64,000 nt of DNA, from positions 111,133 through 175,132 of the forward strand of contig CALUYY010000004.1 of assembly GCA_944325155.1 (NCBI GenBank), given 5' to 3'. Below are positions 1-7,802 of the stretch, in pieces. How positions within the stretch are numbered: the first letter of the stretch is position 1; every line of letters begins with the position of its first letter. Under the pieces are notes generated by a model that worked only from the letters and a program-made list of their open reading frames with translations, ran no database searches and was not told the origin of the DNA. Made by a program: the position numbers and the translations under genes. The stretch is from Candidatus Gastranaerophilales bacterium. Its GTDB lineage: Bacteria > Cyanobacteriota > Vampirovibrionia > Gastranaerophilales > Gastranaerophilaceae.

Positions 1-1
1 A

Positions 2-262
2 TGGGAAAATGTTTTAGAGAATATAACGAACTATATTATAAAAAACCATGAGGCGGGGGATAAAATTCCTTCAATGAAAGAATTTGCTTCAATGCTAAAT
101 GTCAGCGTTACGACAATTAAAAGGGCGGTAAAAGAGCTTTCAATTGCGGGTTCAATATATTCCCAAAAAGGAAAATACGGCGGATTGTTTATAACGGAGA
201 TGCCCGTTAAAGAAGATTCCTATACCTGGCTTGCAATTAACCCCGTATATTTTGAAGAATAG
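2..262 (+). CDS. GntR-family transcriptional regulator, C-terminal part (5' end cut by window)
   Basis: The reading frame is open from base 2, so the true start lies outside the window; the ATG at 74 is internal. The translation shows the second half of a GntR winged helix: a KIPSMKEFASML stretch, then the recognition-helix region NVSVTTIKRAVKEL, then the wing GSIYSQKGKYGGLFI. No effector-binding domain follows; the frame stops about 20 residues after the wing, so this resembles a short GntR/YtrA-type repressor. Target genes cannot be told from here. A TATAAT box at 283-288 behind the stop probably starts the next transcript. Confidence 0.75.
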   Translation, partial: WENVLENITNYIIKNHEAGDKIPSMKEFASMLNVSVTTIKRAVKELSIAGSIYSQKGKYGGLFITEMPVKEDSYTWLAINPVYFEE

Positions 263-306
263 CCAAAAGTGATAAAAAATGCTATAATTTTTTCAAAAGG
301 GAAGCA

Positions 307-2565
307 TTGGTGACGAAAAAGTTAAACATAGCTTTTATTTGGCACTTTCATCAGCCCGTATATCAGGAAAACTTTACGGATGATTTTGTTATGCCCTGGG
401 TAAGGCTTCATGCCACAAAAGATTATCTCGATATGCTTTTAAGGTGTGAGGACCATAAAAAAATTAAATTAAACTTTAACATTTCGGCAACTCTTTTAAA
501 TTCAATAGAAAAATATTCAAAAGGTATAAATGACCTGCATTCAAAATTATTGATTTTAAAAGACAATAAACTGAGCGAAATGGATAAAAATTTTATTCTG
601 CAATATTTCTTTGATGTTAATTATTCGACAATGATTATGCAAAGAGAATATTATGCAGAACTTTACAATAAAAGATATTCCAAGGAAGATATCTCGATAA
701 ACGATTTCACCGATCAGGAATATTTTGATATTATTGCAAATTATACGATGTGCTGGATTGATACAAAGTTTTATCTTATGTATCCGGAATTAAAATATTT
801 ATCCGAAAAACAAAAAAATTATACATACGAAGACAGAAAAAGAATTTATGAAATCCAATTTGATATAATAAGAAAAATTATTCCCTATTATAAAAAATTC
901 CAGGATGAAGGCAGAATTGAAATTTCAACAAGTCCTTATTATCATCCGATTATTCCTTTGTTGTTGGATATAAATGAAGCAAAATGCTCATATAATGAAA
1001 ACCTGCCTTCAAAATCGCCTTTGTTTGCGGAAGATGCCAAAGAACAGACAAAAAAAGCGCTTGATTATTTTGAAAAAGTCTTTAAGAAACGCCCGAAGGG
1101 TATCTGGCTTCCGGAGCACTGTATCAGCATGGCAAGCGTTGATATGTTAAATGATTTAGGTGTTAATTGGACCGTTACCGATGAAGGAATTCTGGCGAAT
1201 ACTTTGGGAAGAGAATTTGCAAGAGATTTTGAAGGGAACCTTGAAGCGCCTTTTGACCTTTGTGTCCACTATAAATTTAATTCAAGGAATAATAAAGTTA
1301 ATGTATTATTTGCGGATTCATTTTTCTCGAATTTGGTCAGCTTCGGATACGGGAATTATGACGGGCATGTGGCGGCAAATGACTTTTATGAAAAAATTAA
1401 AACCGTTCAAAGCAAGCTTCAATTTTCTCCCAAAGAAGACCACCTTTTAACCATTGCAATGGACGGGGAAAATTGCTGGGAAAGCTATCAAAATGACGGA
1501 AATGAATTTCTGGATACTTTATATGAATTGATTGAAAATGATGATACGCTTCAAACCGTTTTGGTGAGCGATTTTATAGAAAAGGCAAAACCCGAAAAGC
1601 TTGATAATGTTGCATCAGGCAGCTGGATAAACAGAAATTTCGATTTATGGATAGGAGAACCTACCAAAAACTTAGCCTGGATTTATCTTGATAAAACAAG
1701 AAACGATTTATTTAAATTTTCAAAAGAACTTCTTGAAAATGCAAAAACGGATGAAGAAAAACTGGAAGCCCAAAAAAGAATAGATAAAGCAAAAGAAGAA
1801 ATTTTTGTATCCGAGGGGTCCGATTGGCTTTGGTGGTACGGAGAACCTAATGAATCTTCAAATGACCATATTTTTGACTTTTTATTCAGGGCGCATTTAA
1901 AAAATGTATACGGCGCTCTTGATAAGCCGTCGCCAAAGCATCTGGATGTTCCTTTAGCATCCATTATAGGAAAGCCCATACGCCAGCCGAGGCGCCATAT
2001 AACCCCCGTTATTGACGGGATATATGACCCTAATATAAATTCATGGGTTGATGCGGGATATATTTTCCTTCCCGATTCGCCGACATTTTCGGCAAAGAAA
2101 ACTATTAAAGGAATTTATTACGGGAATGATGACGATAATATTTATTTAAAATTTGAATTAAATAAAAATAATCTTGCAAACTCAATTTATTTTATAAAAA
2201 ATCAGGTATTTATTTATTTTAAACCCGAAAGCCAAACGGTAATTTCGCCGGTGAGAATTGCTTTAAGGACGGAGAATTTGTATCCCGTTTTGGAAAATCA
2301 GTTCAGCCACGAATTAAAATTTTCTTTTAACGAACATGAACTTGTTCCGCCGCAATTGTTAAAAGCGCTGTACGGCGGAATGTGGCAGGTGCAGCTGATA
2401 AGAAAAGTAAGCTATGCATTTAAAGATACGATTGAAGTTGCGCTTTCATTTGACGATTTGGGCGTGAAGCCGGGAGAAAGAGTTGAATTTTGCATTATAG
2501 CGGGTTCAAACGGAAATATAAACGAAGTTTATCCGCAGGATGTACTACTCAGCCTCACAAGATAA
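307..2565 (+). CDS. Glycoside hydrolase family 57 protein (alpha-amylase / 4-alpha-glucanotransferase type)
   Basis: This is a 752-residue GH57 enzyme acting on alpha-glucans such as glycogen. The family motif HFHQPVY is at residues 13-19. The GIWLPE block at 265-270 holds the presumed nucleophile Glu270, and the MDGENCW block holds the presumed acid/base Asp386. The last 170 or so residues form a beta-rich segment resembling the DOMON/glucodextranase-type C-terminal domain. No signal peptide is visible, so it is probably cytoplasmic. The start is TTG 307 or GTG 310, both behind an AAGGGA sequence and a TATAAT at 283-288. The 3' end overlaps the convergent ylxR by 21 bp. The exact substrate within GH57 is not resolved. 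Confidence 0.85.
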   Translation: MVTKKLNIAFIWHFHQPVYQENFTDDFVMPWVRLHATKDYLDMLLRCEDHKKIKLNFNISATLLNSIEKYSKGINDLHSKLLILKDNKLSEMDKNFILQYFFDVNYSTMIMQREYYAELYNKRYSKEDISINDFTDQEYFDIIANYTMCWIDTKFYLMYPELKYLSEKQKNYTYEDRKRIYEIQFDIIRKIIPYYKKFQDEGRIEISTSPYYHPIIPLLLDINEAKCSYNENLPSKSPLFAEDAKEQTKKALDYFEKVFKKRPKGIWLPEHCISMASVDMLNDLGVNWTVTDEGILANTLGREFARDFEGNLEAPFDLCVHYKFNSRNNKVNVLFADSFFSNLVSFGYGNYDGHVAANDFYEKIKTVQSKLQFSPKEDHLLTIAMDGENCWESYQNDGNEFLDTLYELIENDDTLQTVLVSDFIEKAKPEKLDNVASGSWINRNFDLWIGEPTKNLAWIYLDKTRNDLFKFSKELLENAKTDEEKLEAQKRIDKAKEEIFVSEGSDWLWWYGEPNESSNDHIFDFLFRAHLKNVYGALDKPSPKHLDVPLASIIGKPIRQPRRHITPVIDGIYDPNINSWVDAGYIFLPDSPTFSAKKTIKGIYYGNDDDNIYLKFELNKNNLANSIYFIKNQVFIYFKPESQTVISPVRIALRTENLYPVLENQFSHELKFSFNEHELVPPQLLKALYGGMWQVQLIRKVSYAFKDTIEVALSFDDLGVKPGERVEFCIIAGSNGNINEVYPQDVLLSLTR

Positions 2566-2808
2566 AAGAATTTTTTCAATTTCTTTTATTTTGTTATCAT
2601 CGTTAAATTTAAGACCCTTTTTAATGCCCTTTTTTTTAATCAGGGTTTTTATACATTCAATATTTTTGCAGACATAAACGCTTCTTCCAAATGTTTTAGA
2701 ATCGGGGTTAATATAGAGATTATTGTTATTTAACGTAATTTTTATCATTAAAGCTCTGTCTTTTGATTCGTTACAGCTTCTGCATTTTCTTATGATAGGA
2801 TTTTTCAT
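2545..2808 (-). CDS. ylxR: YlxR family (DUF448) nucleic-acid-binding protein
   Basis: This 87-residue protein shows the YlxR pattern: RKCRSCNESKDRALMIKI at the N-terminus, then the conserved GRSVYVC segment and a basic C-terminal half (IKKKGIKKGLKF). YlxR is usually found between nusA and infB and is thought to bind RNA or act as a regulator. Here it stands alone, convergent with the GH57 gene and divergent from a diguanylate cyclase. The start ATG at 2808 is followed directly by the conserved region, so the gene looks complete. Confidence 0.8.
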   Translation of the reverse strand: MKNPIIRKCRSCNESKDRALMIKITLNNNNLYINPDSKTFGRSVYVCKNIECIKTLIKKKGIKKGLKFNDDNKIKEIEKILLSCEAE

Positions 2809-2897
2809 ATAAATTGCGTATCTATTTTTGTTGTCATTATTTCAATAATACTTTATAATACCCTTATAATGCAAGGAAAAAAAGCCATAAGTTGATA

Positions 2898-4502
2898 ATG
2901 TCGGATAAAATTTCTTCAATTGAAAATTCATTAATAGAATTAAACAGAATGTTTGAAGTAAGCGCCATTGCAAGCAATGCCATAAGCATTGAAGATTTGG
3001 TGTCGAAACTTTCCGATTTTTTGTCCGATTATCTTAATTCAAACGAGATTTATTTTTTTGCGCTGGAAAAAAATATTTTTAAAAACATTGCGACAAATCA
3101 GGTTCCTTTTGCCGATAAATATTTTGAATATGAAAATGAAGCTTTTTGGTCGGTTATCAGCTACGATAAAATAATAAAAATTGAAAACGACGAAAATAAA
3201 AAGCTCTACGGAAGTTTTTGGGAGCAAAACGGGTTAGGCGAACTCAGTGTTCAGTATATGAGAGTGTTTTTTAACAGAAACGACAATATGCCCGTTTGTT
3301 TCTGTTTTTTAGGGAACAATAAAGAAAACAAAGAAGACAGAATTGAACAAACAATGAAGTTTTTAAACAGGGTTTTTGAATATATAGAACCCATGTTAAT
3401 TAAACTTATGCTCCAAAAGGAACAAAATAAAAAAATTGAAGACCTGCAGCAATCTTTATACAATGTTTCAATTTTGTATAACATTTCACAGGCGGTTAAT
3501 TTTATTGATGACCTTAAAAGGCTTTTACAGGTTATTTTATCCAAAGCAATTGATATTTTAAATGCCGAAAAAGGTTCTTTAATGCTTTATGATTACTCGA
3601 CCAATACTCTTCAGGTTAAAGTCGTATACGGACTTAACGATAAAAGAGTTGAAGATAATATAAACAACGGCACAATTCAATGCAGCAAAATTAAAGTCGG
3701 AGAAGGCATTGCAGGCACCGTATTTTTGGAGAGAAAAGCAATCATTACAAATTTGGGCGTTAACGACCCGAGATTTGTTTCAAAGGGCGGAATGGCAAAC
3801 GTTCAGTCATTGTTGTGCGTTCCTTTGATTGCCAAGGGTGAACCGATTGGTGTTATAAATATTTCAAATAAAAAATATGATTTATTGTTTAATCAAAAAG
3901 ATTTGGAATTTATGACTTCTCTTGCAAATCAGGCCGCAATTGCGATTGATAACGCCAAATTATATGAGCTTGCAACAAAAGACGGACTTACAAAACTCTA
4001 TATTAACAGACACTTTATGACGTTATTGGAAAATGAAGTAAGGCGCTGTTCAAGATATAAACATAATATGTCCGTTATTATGCTTGATATTGATGATTTT
4101 AAATTAATTAACGATAACTGCGGACATTTGGTCGGCGACCAGATTTTAAGGGAAGTTTCAAACCAGATTTTAACAACGGTAAGAAAAATTGACGTTGCCG
4201 CAAGATACGGCGGTGAAGAATTTGTTATTCTGCTTCCCGAAACCACTAAAGAAGGTGCGGGAATAATTGCCGAGAGATTAAGAAAAAATATTGCAAACTT
4301 AAGAGTTAACACAAACGATGATAAAGTTGTTACAACAACGGTTTCAATGGGCATAAGCCAATTCCCAAACGACGGCGCAACCGCTGAAGAAATGATAGAA
4401 TCCGCAGACAAGGCATTATACCATTCAAAAAGAAACGGCAAAAATGTTGTTTCCGTATACGGTGAAAACGGGTTTAAAATGGTTGATAAACAGGAAGTTT
4501 AA
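2898..4502 (+). CDS. GAF-GGDEF diguanylate cyclase
   Basis: This protein probably makes cyclic di-GMP from two GTP. The first 190 residues are GAF-like but divergent. A clear GAF domain follows (about 205-355), then GGDEF (about 365-530). The active-site loop GGEEF is at about 438-442. RKID lies nine residues before it, matching the RxxD inhibitory I-site position, so product feedback inhibition is likely. There is no EAL or HD-GYP domain and no membrane segment. The start is ATG 2898; an in-frame TTG at 2892 is possible. Two TATAAT boxes (2854-2859, 2865-2870) precede it. The last 4 bases overlap the convergent murT. Confidence 0.88.
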   Translation: MSDKISSIENSLIELNRMFEVSAIASNAISIEDLVSKLSDFLSDYLNSNEIYFFALEKNIFKNIATNQVPFADKYFEYENEAFWSVISYDKIIKIENDENKKLYGSFWEQNGLGELSVQYMRVFFNRNDNMPVCFCFLGNNKENKEDRIEQTMKFLNRVFEYIEPMLIKLMLQKEQNKKIEDLQQSLYNVSILYNISQAVNFIDDLKRLLQVILSKAIDILNAEKGSLMLYDYSTNTLQVKVVYGLNDKRVEDNINNGTIQCSKIKVGEGIAGTVFLERKAIITNLGVNDPRFVSKGGMANVQSLLCVPLIAKGEPIGVINISNKKYDLLFNQKDLEFMTSLANQAAIAIDNAKLYELATKDGLTKLYINRHFMTLLENEVRRCSRYKHNMSVIMLDIDDFKLINDNCGHLVGDQILREVSNQILTTVRKIDVAARYGGEEFVILLPETTKEGAGIIAERLRKNIANLRVNTNDDKVVTTTVSMGISQFPNDGATAEEMIESADKALYHSKRNGKNVVSVYGENGFKMVDKQEV

Positions 4503-5899
4503 TCTTCGCCGTATTTTCTTATCAATTTTTTCATATTTTTATTTATATCAAGAAGCCCGGTATAGGTTACAAGAATCGTAAGATTTTCATTATCGTTTAA
4601 TTCTTCAATACTGTTTTCTATTGCGGTTGCAACTTTATTTGTATTGTCCCCGACTTCAAGCAAAATAGGGTTAAAGCCGGCATGTTTAAGCCTTAATGCG
4701 GCATCATAAGAGCGGGTGCCCGTTGTATAAATAACGTTTTGAAAATCTTTCAGAGCTTCAAAATCCGCATCCCAAAGCCAGGAAACATCTTTGCCGTCCG
4801 CATAATTATCGTTTATCGAAATTACCATTCTTGAATTTTTTAATCCCTTTAATCCTCTTAAAACTTCGCTTGCACCGACGGGATTTTTAATTAAATGAAT
4901 TGTAAGGTCTCTGTTACCTTTTAATTTAATTTTCTGGTGTCTGCCGAAAACCGGTCTGTAATTATCAAGAGCTTTTTCTATATTATCTTTATTAATTCCC
5001 GCCGCAAGCGCCGATGAAATTGCGCTAAGGGCGTTATATGCGTTGTATAAGCCCGTTAAATCGGTTTTAAAGGTATATTTTTCGCCTTTATAATTTATAT
5101 CCAGTACGTTTTTATCGGGATATACGATTACGTTTGCGCTTATATCAAGATTGTGTCTTTTATTCCCGCAAAGACAGTACCAGTCGCCAAGCTGGGCATA
5201 GTATCTTTTGTTATAAGAAATCCGTTCGTTGCATTTTGTGCAATAAATGTTTTCAGACGGGCTTTTTGAAGTTTTTTCATAATCTATGTATTCAACATTT
5301 GTAATTCCATAGTAAATAAATTTATCTTCGTTATAATTAAAATGTTCCGATATTTCGCATAAAACCGGGTCATCCGCATTTAAAATTATTTTCATATCGG
5401 GGTTTAATTCTATTCCTTTAATGATTTTTTTTCTTGCAATATCCATTTCGCCGTATCTGTCCAGTTGATCTCTGAAGAGATTGGTTATAACAAGATAATC
5501 AAAATTAAATTTATTTGTGATAACGGAAAAATAAGCTTCGTCGCACTCTAAGACGCAGCCGTTTGCTTCAATTAGTTTTGAATCTTTCATTTTGGAATAT
5601 AAACCTTCGGAAATTGAAGTTACAATGCCGTTTGGCATATTGGCGCCGAGCTTATTGTTTATGATGTATAACCCCGATTGTCTTAAAATTTCGCTTAAAA
5701 GCCCTGAGGTTGTAGTTTTTCCGTTTGTGCCGGTTATTGCAAATCTGGGGTGTTTAATATATCTGTTGCATTCTTTTAAAAAAGAAGGATAGAATTTTTG
5801 AACAATTTTACCGGGGAAGCTTGTTGCTTCAAAATTGAAAATTTTTAAAATTTTACTTACAGTGTGTGAAAGCTTAAGCGCTTTGTTGAATTTTGGCAT
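4499..5899 (-). CDS. murT: Lipid II isoglutaminyl synthase, Mur-ligase subunit MurT
   Basis: MurT, with the amidotransferase GatD, converts the D-Glu of lipid II to D-isoglutamine. The ATP loop (TGTNGKTTTSG) opens a Mur-ligase central domain. A four-cysteine ribbon inserted at about the middle (CTKC...CLC) is the hallmark of MurT against MurE/MurF. The C-terminal DUF1727 region contains NDNYADGKDVSWLWD. The frame extends up to 5950, but I choose ATG 5899: it has AAGGTAG eight bases upstream, and a minus-strand TATAAT at 5944-5939 would sit inside the longer version. No gatD is adjacent or elsewhere in the window. Confidence 0.85.
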   Translation of the reverse strand: MPKFNKALKLSHTVSKILKIFNFEATSFPGKIVQKFYPSFLKECNRYIKHPRFAITGTNGKTTTSGLLSEILRQSGLYIINNKLGANMPNGIVTSISEGLYSKMKDSKLIEANGCVLECDEAYFSVITNKFNFDYLVITNLFRDQLDRYGEMDIARKKIIKGIELNPDMKIILNADDPVLCEISEHFNYNEDKFIYYGITNVEYIDYEKTSKSPSENIYCTKCNERISYNKRYYAQLGDWYCLCGNKRHNLDISANVIVYPDKNVLDINYKGEKYTFKTDLTGLYNAYNALSAISSALAAGINKDNIEKALDNYRPVFGRHQKIKLKGNRDLTIHLIKNPVGASEVLRGLKGLKNSRMVISINDNYADGKDVSWLWDADFEALKDFQNVIYTTGTRSYDAALRLKHAGFNPILLEVGDNTNKVATAIENSIEELNDNENLTILVTYTGLLDINKNMKKLIRKYGED

Positions 5900-5955
5900 A
5901 AATACAACTACCTTAGGATGATAACAACCGATATAATGATTATAATACATTTATT

Positions 5956-6321
5956 ATGGAAATAGTCTACATTGTAATAACTGTTATTGAAGTTATATTA
6001 ACAAGCATTATTGTTTTTCATTTTATAAGATTAAAAATGCTTGTTGACGACAAAAGAATTGAATTGATAAGAAATTTTGAATTAATCTTTAATGAATTTC
6101 AAAAAAAGAAAAAAACCGTTTCGGTTATTGCAAAAGTTATGAGATTTTATAAAAAATATAATAAAAAAATAGAAGATATAAATAAATTTATCGACTCGAT
6201 TAAAAAACTTGATAAAGCAATAAAAATTTTAAATAATATCGATTTTAAAAATTTAAGACTTAAACAAAAAGCAAAAATGAAAATTTTTCCCTTAATAAGA
6301 AAAATATTGTTTCTTGTTTAA
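5956..6321 (+). CDS. Small membrane-anchored protein, unknown function
   Basis: This 121-residue protein is not recognised. One hydrophobic helix occupies residues 3-26, followed by a strongly basic, helical tail rich in Lys and Ile with coiled-coil potential and ending in a short hydrophobic segment. It would be anchored in the inner membrane with the basic tail in the cytoplasm. It is transcribed divergently from murT. There is no Shine-Dalgarno sequence; TATAAT at 5941-5946 ends 9 nt before the ATG, suggesting a leaderless or near-leaderless start. Confidence 0.55.
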   Translation: MEIVYIVITVIEVILTSIIVFHFIRLKMLVDDKRIELIRNFELIFNEFQKKKKTVSVIAKVMRFYKKYNKKIEDINKFIDSIKKLDKAIKILNNIDFKNLRLKQKAKMKIFPLIRKILFLV

Positions 6322-6424
6322 TTTAGTCTTTTGTATAGTCATAACAATTGCCGTTTTGTGTATTAATGTGAGGTTTAAAATTATTTAAACTGTTCATAGC
6401 GATACAATTTTTAAGGAGTGGTAT

Positions 6425-6733
6425 ATGTTAGTTGAAAAAAGATACAGAGAAAATGAAAATTATGTATGCCATGAATTCAGGGGCATTATGAAAGAAACCA
6501 TCCCCTGGCTTGAATATATAGCGGATGAATATCATTGCAGGGTGGATAAAAAAGAATGGCGGAGCAAATATAACAGCTATGTCGTATACGATTACGAGCC
6601 TTTTTGTTCGGAGGGATTTGAAATTTCAATGACAATATCCTCAAAGTTTCCGCAGTTTTTAAATTTTGTTAAGTATTTATATGATGAAAAAATGGCAGTA
6701 ATAAATTACTTAAACGACTGTATTGAAATTTGA
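6425..6733 (+). CDS. Hypothetical protein, 102 residues
   Basis: No family is recognised. The protein is soluble, rich in Tyr, Trp and charged residues, with two Cys in the first half (YVCHEF, YHCRVD) and one later. AAGGAG lies a suitable distance before the ATG, so expression is likely. A hairpin with a perfect 8-bp GC-rich stem follows 24 bases after the stop. The neighbours do not indicate a function. Confidence 0.55.
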   Translation: MLVEKRYRENENYVCHEFRGIMKETIPWLEYIADEYHCRVDKKEWRSKYNSYVVYDYEPFCSEGFEISMTISSKFPQFLNFVKYLYDEKMAVINYLNDCIEI

Positions 6734-6757
6734 AAATCCTTGTCTTGGTTATCTTTT

Positions 6758-6782
6758 GGCGCCTCTTTTTGTCGGAGGCGCC
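6758..6782 (+). terminator. Hairpin after the 102-residue gene
   Basis: GGCGCCTC (6758-6765) pairs perfectly with GAGGCGCC (6775-6782) around a 9-base loop. The T-run behind it is only three bases, so this may be a weak terminator or an RNA-stabilising hairpin. Confidence 0.5.
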
Positions 6783-6894
6783 TTTCAGTGTTAAGAAATA
6801 AAAACATAAGAAGTGTAAATTTCTTGCATTATTTGTATTATGTGCAAGAATATTATTACTAAAGTATTGAAAAAGATTTTTTTAATGGGGAAAT

Positions 6895-6924
6895 GGGGGT
6901 TTTTGATTAAACTCCCTTTTTTTT
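6895..6924 (+). terminator. Rho-independent terminator
   Basis: GGGGGTTT (6895-6902) pairs with AAACTCCC (6909-6916), 8 bp with one G-U pair and a 6-base loop, and eight Ts follow directly (6917-6924). It lies 160 bases after the nearest upstream stop codon, so it may end either that transcript or a separate small RNA. Confidence 0.65.
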
Positions 6925-6994
6925 AAACTTAAGTATCCCTCATGTAAATATAAATAACAATGTCCATAAATTACCATGGAAGGTAATTTTTTAA

Positions 6995-7031
6995 TAATAA
7001 AAATTGAGAGGTAAAATTACCTCTCAATTTT
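6995..7031 (-). terminator. Terminator of the lytic transglycosylase gene
   Basis: A near-perfect 15-bp inverted repeat (AATTGAGAGGTAA and its complement, about 6999-7031) lies 14 bases past the minus-strand stop codon. On the minus strand it is followed by a T-rich run. Its size and position fit a rho-independent terminator. Confidence 0.75.
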
Positions 7032-7044
7032 ATACAATTTCAAT

Positions 7045-7587
7045 TTATATTGTTTCTTCAGGAACAACTATTGCATTATCATCGTCAGAGAATTTTTTTC
7101 CCGTATGCTCAAGAACAACAGGGTCGTTTTCATAGGTTTTATAATCGGTCTTAATTTTATTTATAAAACTTTTTGTTTCCCTGAAAGGAGGAACGCCTTT
7201 ATATTTTGCAACGTTTCCGGGGCCTGCGTTATATGCCGCAAGTGCTAAATCCATAGAGCCGAATTTTTTGTACATCATTTGATAATACATAATGCCGCCT
7301 TTAATATTATCGTTTAAGTTATAAGGGTTTAAGCCCATTCTTTTTGCGGTTGAAGGCATTAATTGAAAAACGCCGACGGCACCCGAGGGGTTTTGCTTAT
7401 GGTTTTGAAAATTGGATTCTTGTTTTGCGATACTTAAAGCAACACAAGGGTCTACACCCATTGAAACCGCGGTTTTAACGATTAAACTTTTAATTTCGTC
7501 TGACGTTGCGGCATGTGCTTTAAAAAATGTACCCGATACAAATATCATGAGTGCGGCTAATAAAGTCATGGTAAGCTTTTTAGTCAT
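7045..7587 (-). CDS. Exported lytic transglycosylase (SLT domain)
   Basis: This 180-residue murein-cleaving enzyme has an N-terminal signal peptide (MTKKLTMTLLAALMIF, ending near KAHA-AT). The SLT motifs appear in order: SIAKQESNFQ with catalytic Glu, PSGAVGVFQLMPSTAKRMG, then LAAYNAGPGNVAKYKGVPPF and FINKI. It should act on peptidoglycan in the periplasm. The frame runs on to 7719, but ATG 7587 is chosen because AGAGGA precedes it by 9 bases and the signal peptide begins there. A strong terminator follows the stop. Confidence 0.88.
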   Translation of the reverse strand: MTKKLTMTLLAALMIFVSGTFFKAHAATSDEIKSLIVKTAVSMGVDPCVALSIAKQESNFQNHKQNPSGAVGVFQLMPSTAKRMGLNPYNLNDNIKGGIMYYQMMYKKFGSMDLALAAYNAGPGNVAKYKGVPPFRETKSFINKIKTDYKTYENDPVVLEHTGKKFSDDDNAIVVPEETI

Positions 7588-7712
7588 ATATAAATCCTCT
7601 TTTTGTGTCTTAACGGGGTAAAAACCTGAAATGCATTTACTATCTAACACTTTTTCTTTATGCATCCAAGGCAAGCCCCAGTTACAAAAACAATATACTA
7701 CAAAAACGAAAT

Positions 7713-7750
7713 ATTGCAACCCTAAAATTGTTGTTCAATAGGGTTGCAAT
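7713..7750 (-). terminator. Probable pheT terminator
   Basis: A perfect 12-bp inverted repeat (ATTGCAACCCTA at 7713-7724 and its complement at 7739-7750) lies 53 bases past the pheT stop. On the minus strand it is followed by a T-rich stretch (ATATTTCGTTTTTG). It could instead be an operator for the gene starting at 7587. Confidence 0.5.
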
Positions 7751-7802
7751 TCAATTGTATTAAGTATTTTGGCTATTATTACAAATATAGTATTTAAGGG
7801 CT

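Larger units (their letters stand above)
6783..7044. other. Gene-free stretch with three further hairpins
   Basis: No reading frame is convincing here. An inverted repeat TTCTTGCA/TGCAAGAA (6821-6828 and 6843-6850) is followed by a good terminator at 6895-6924, then by AAATTACC/GGTAATTT (6968-6975 and 6982-6989), which is followed by four Ts. The last hairpin (6999-7031) terminates the minus-strand gene. A short RNA between about 6790 and 6924 is possible, but I see no strong promoter. Confidence 0.4.

Noticed and set aside
3998..4441. 147-codon minus-strand frame inside the diguanylate cyclase
   Set aside because: The GGDEF domain on the plus strand is unambiguous; the antisense frame has no motif or start signal.
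7588..7719. N-terminal extension of the lytic transglycosylase, or a c-di-AMP (ydaO) riboswitch in that leader
   Set aside because: The signal peptide starts at 7587 with a good ribosome-binding site; the leader lacks the ydaO consensus elements.
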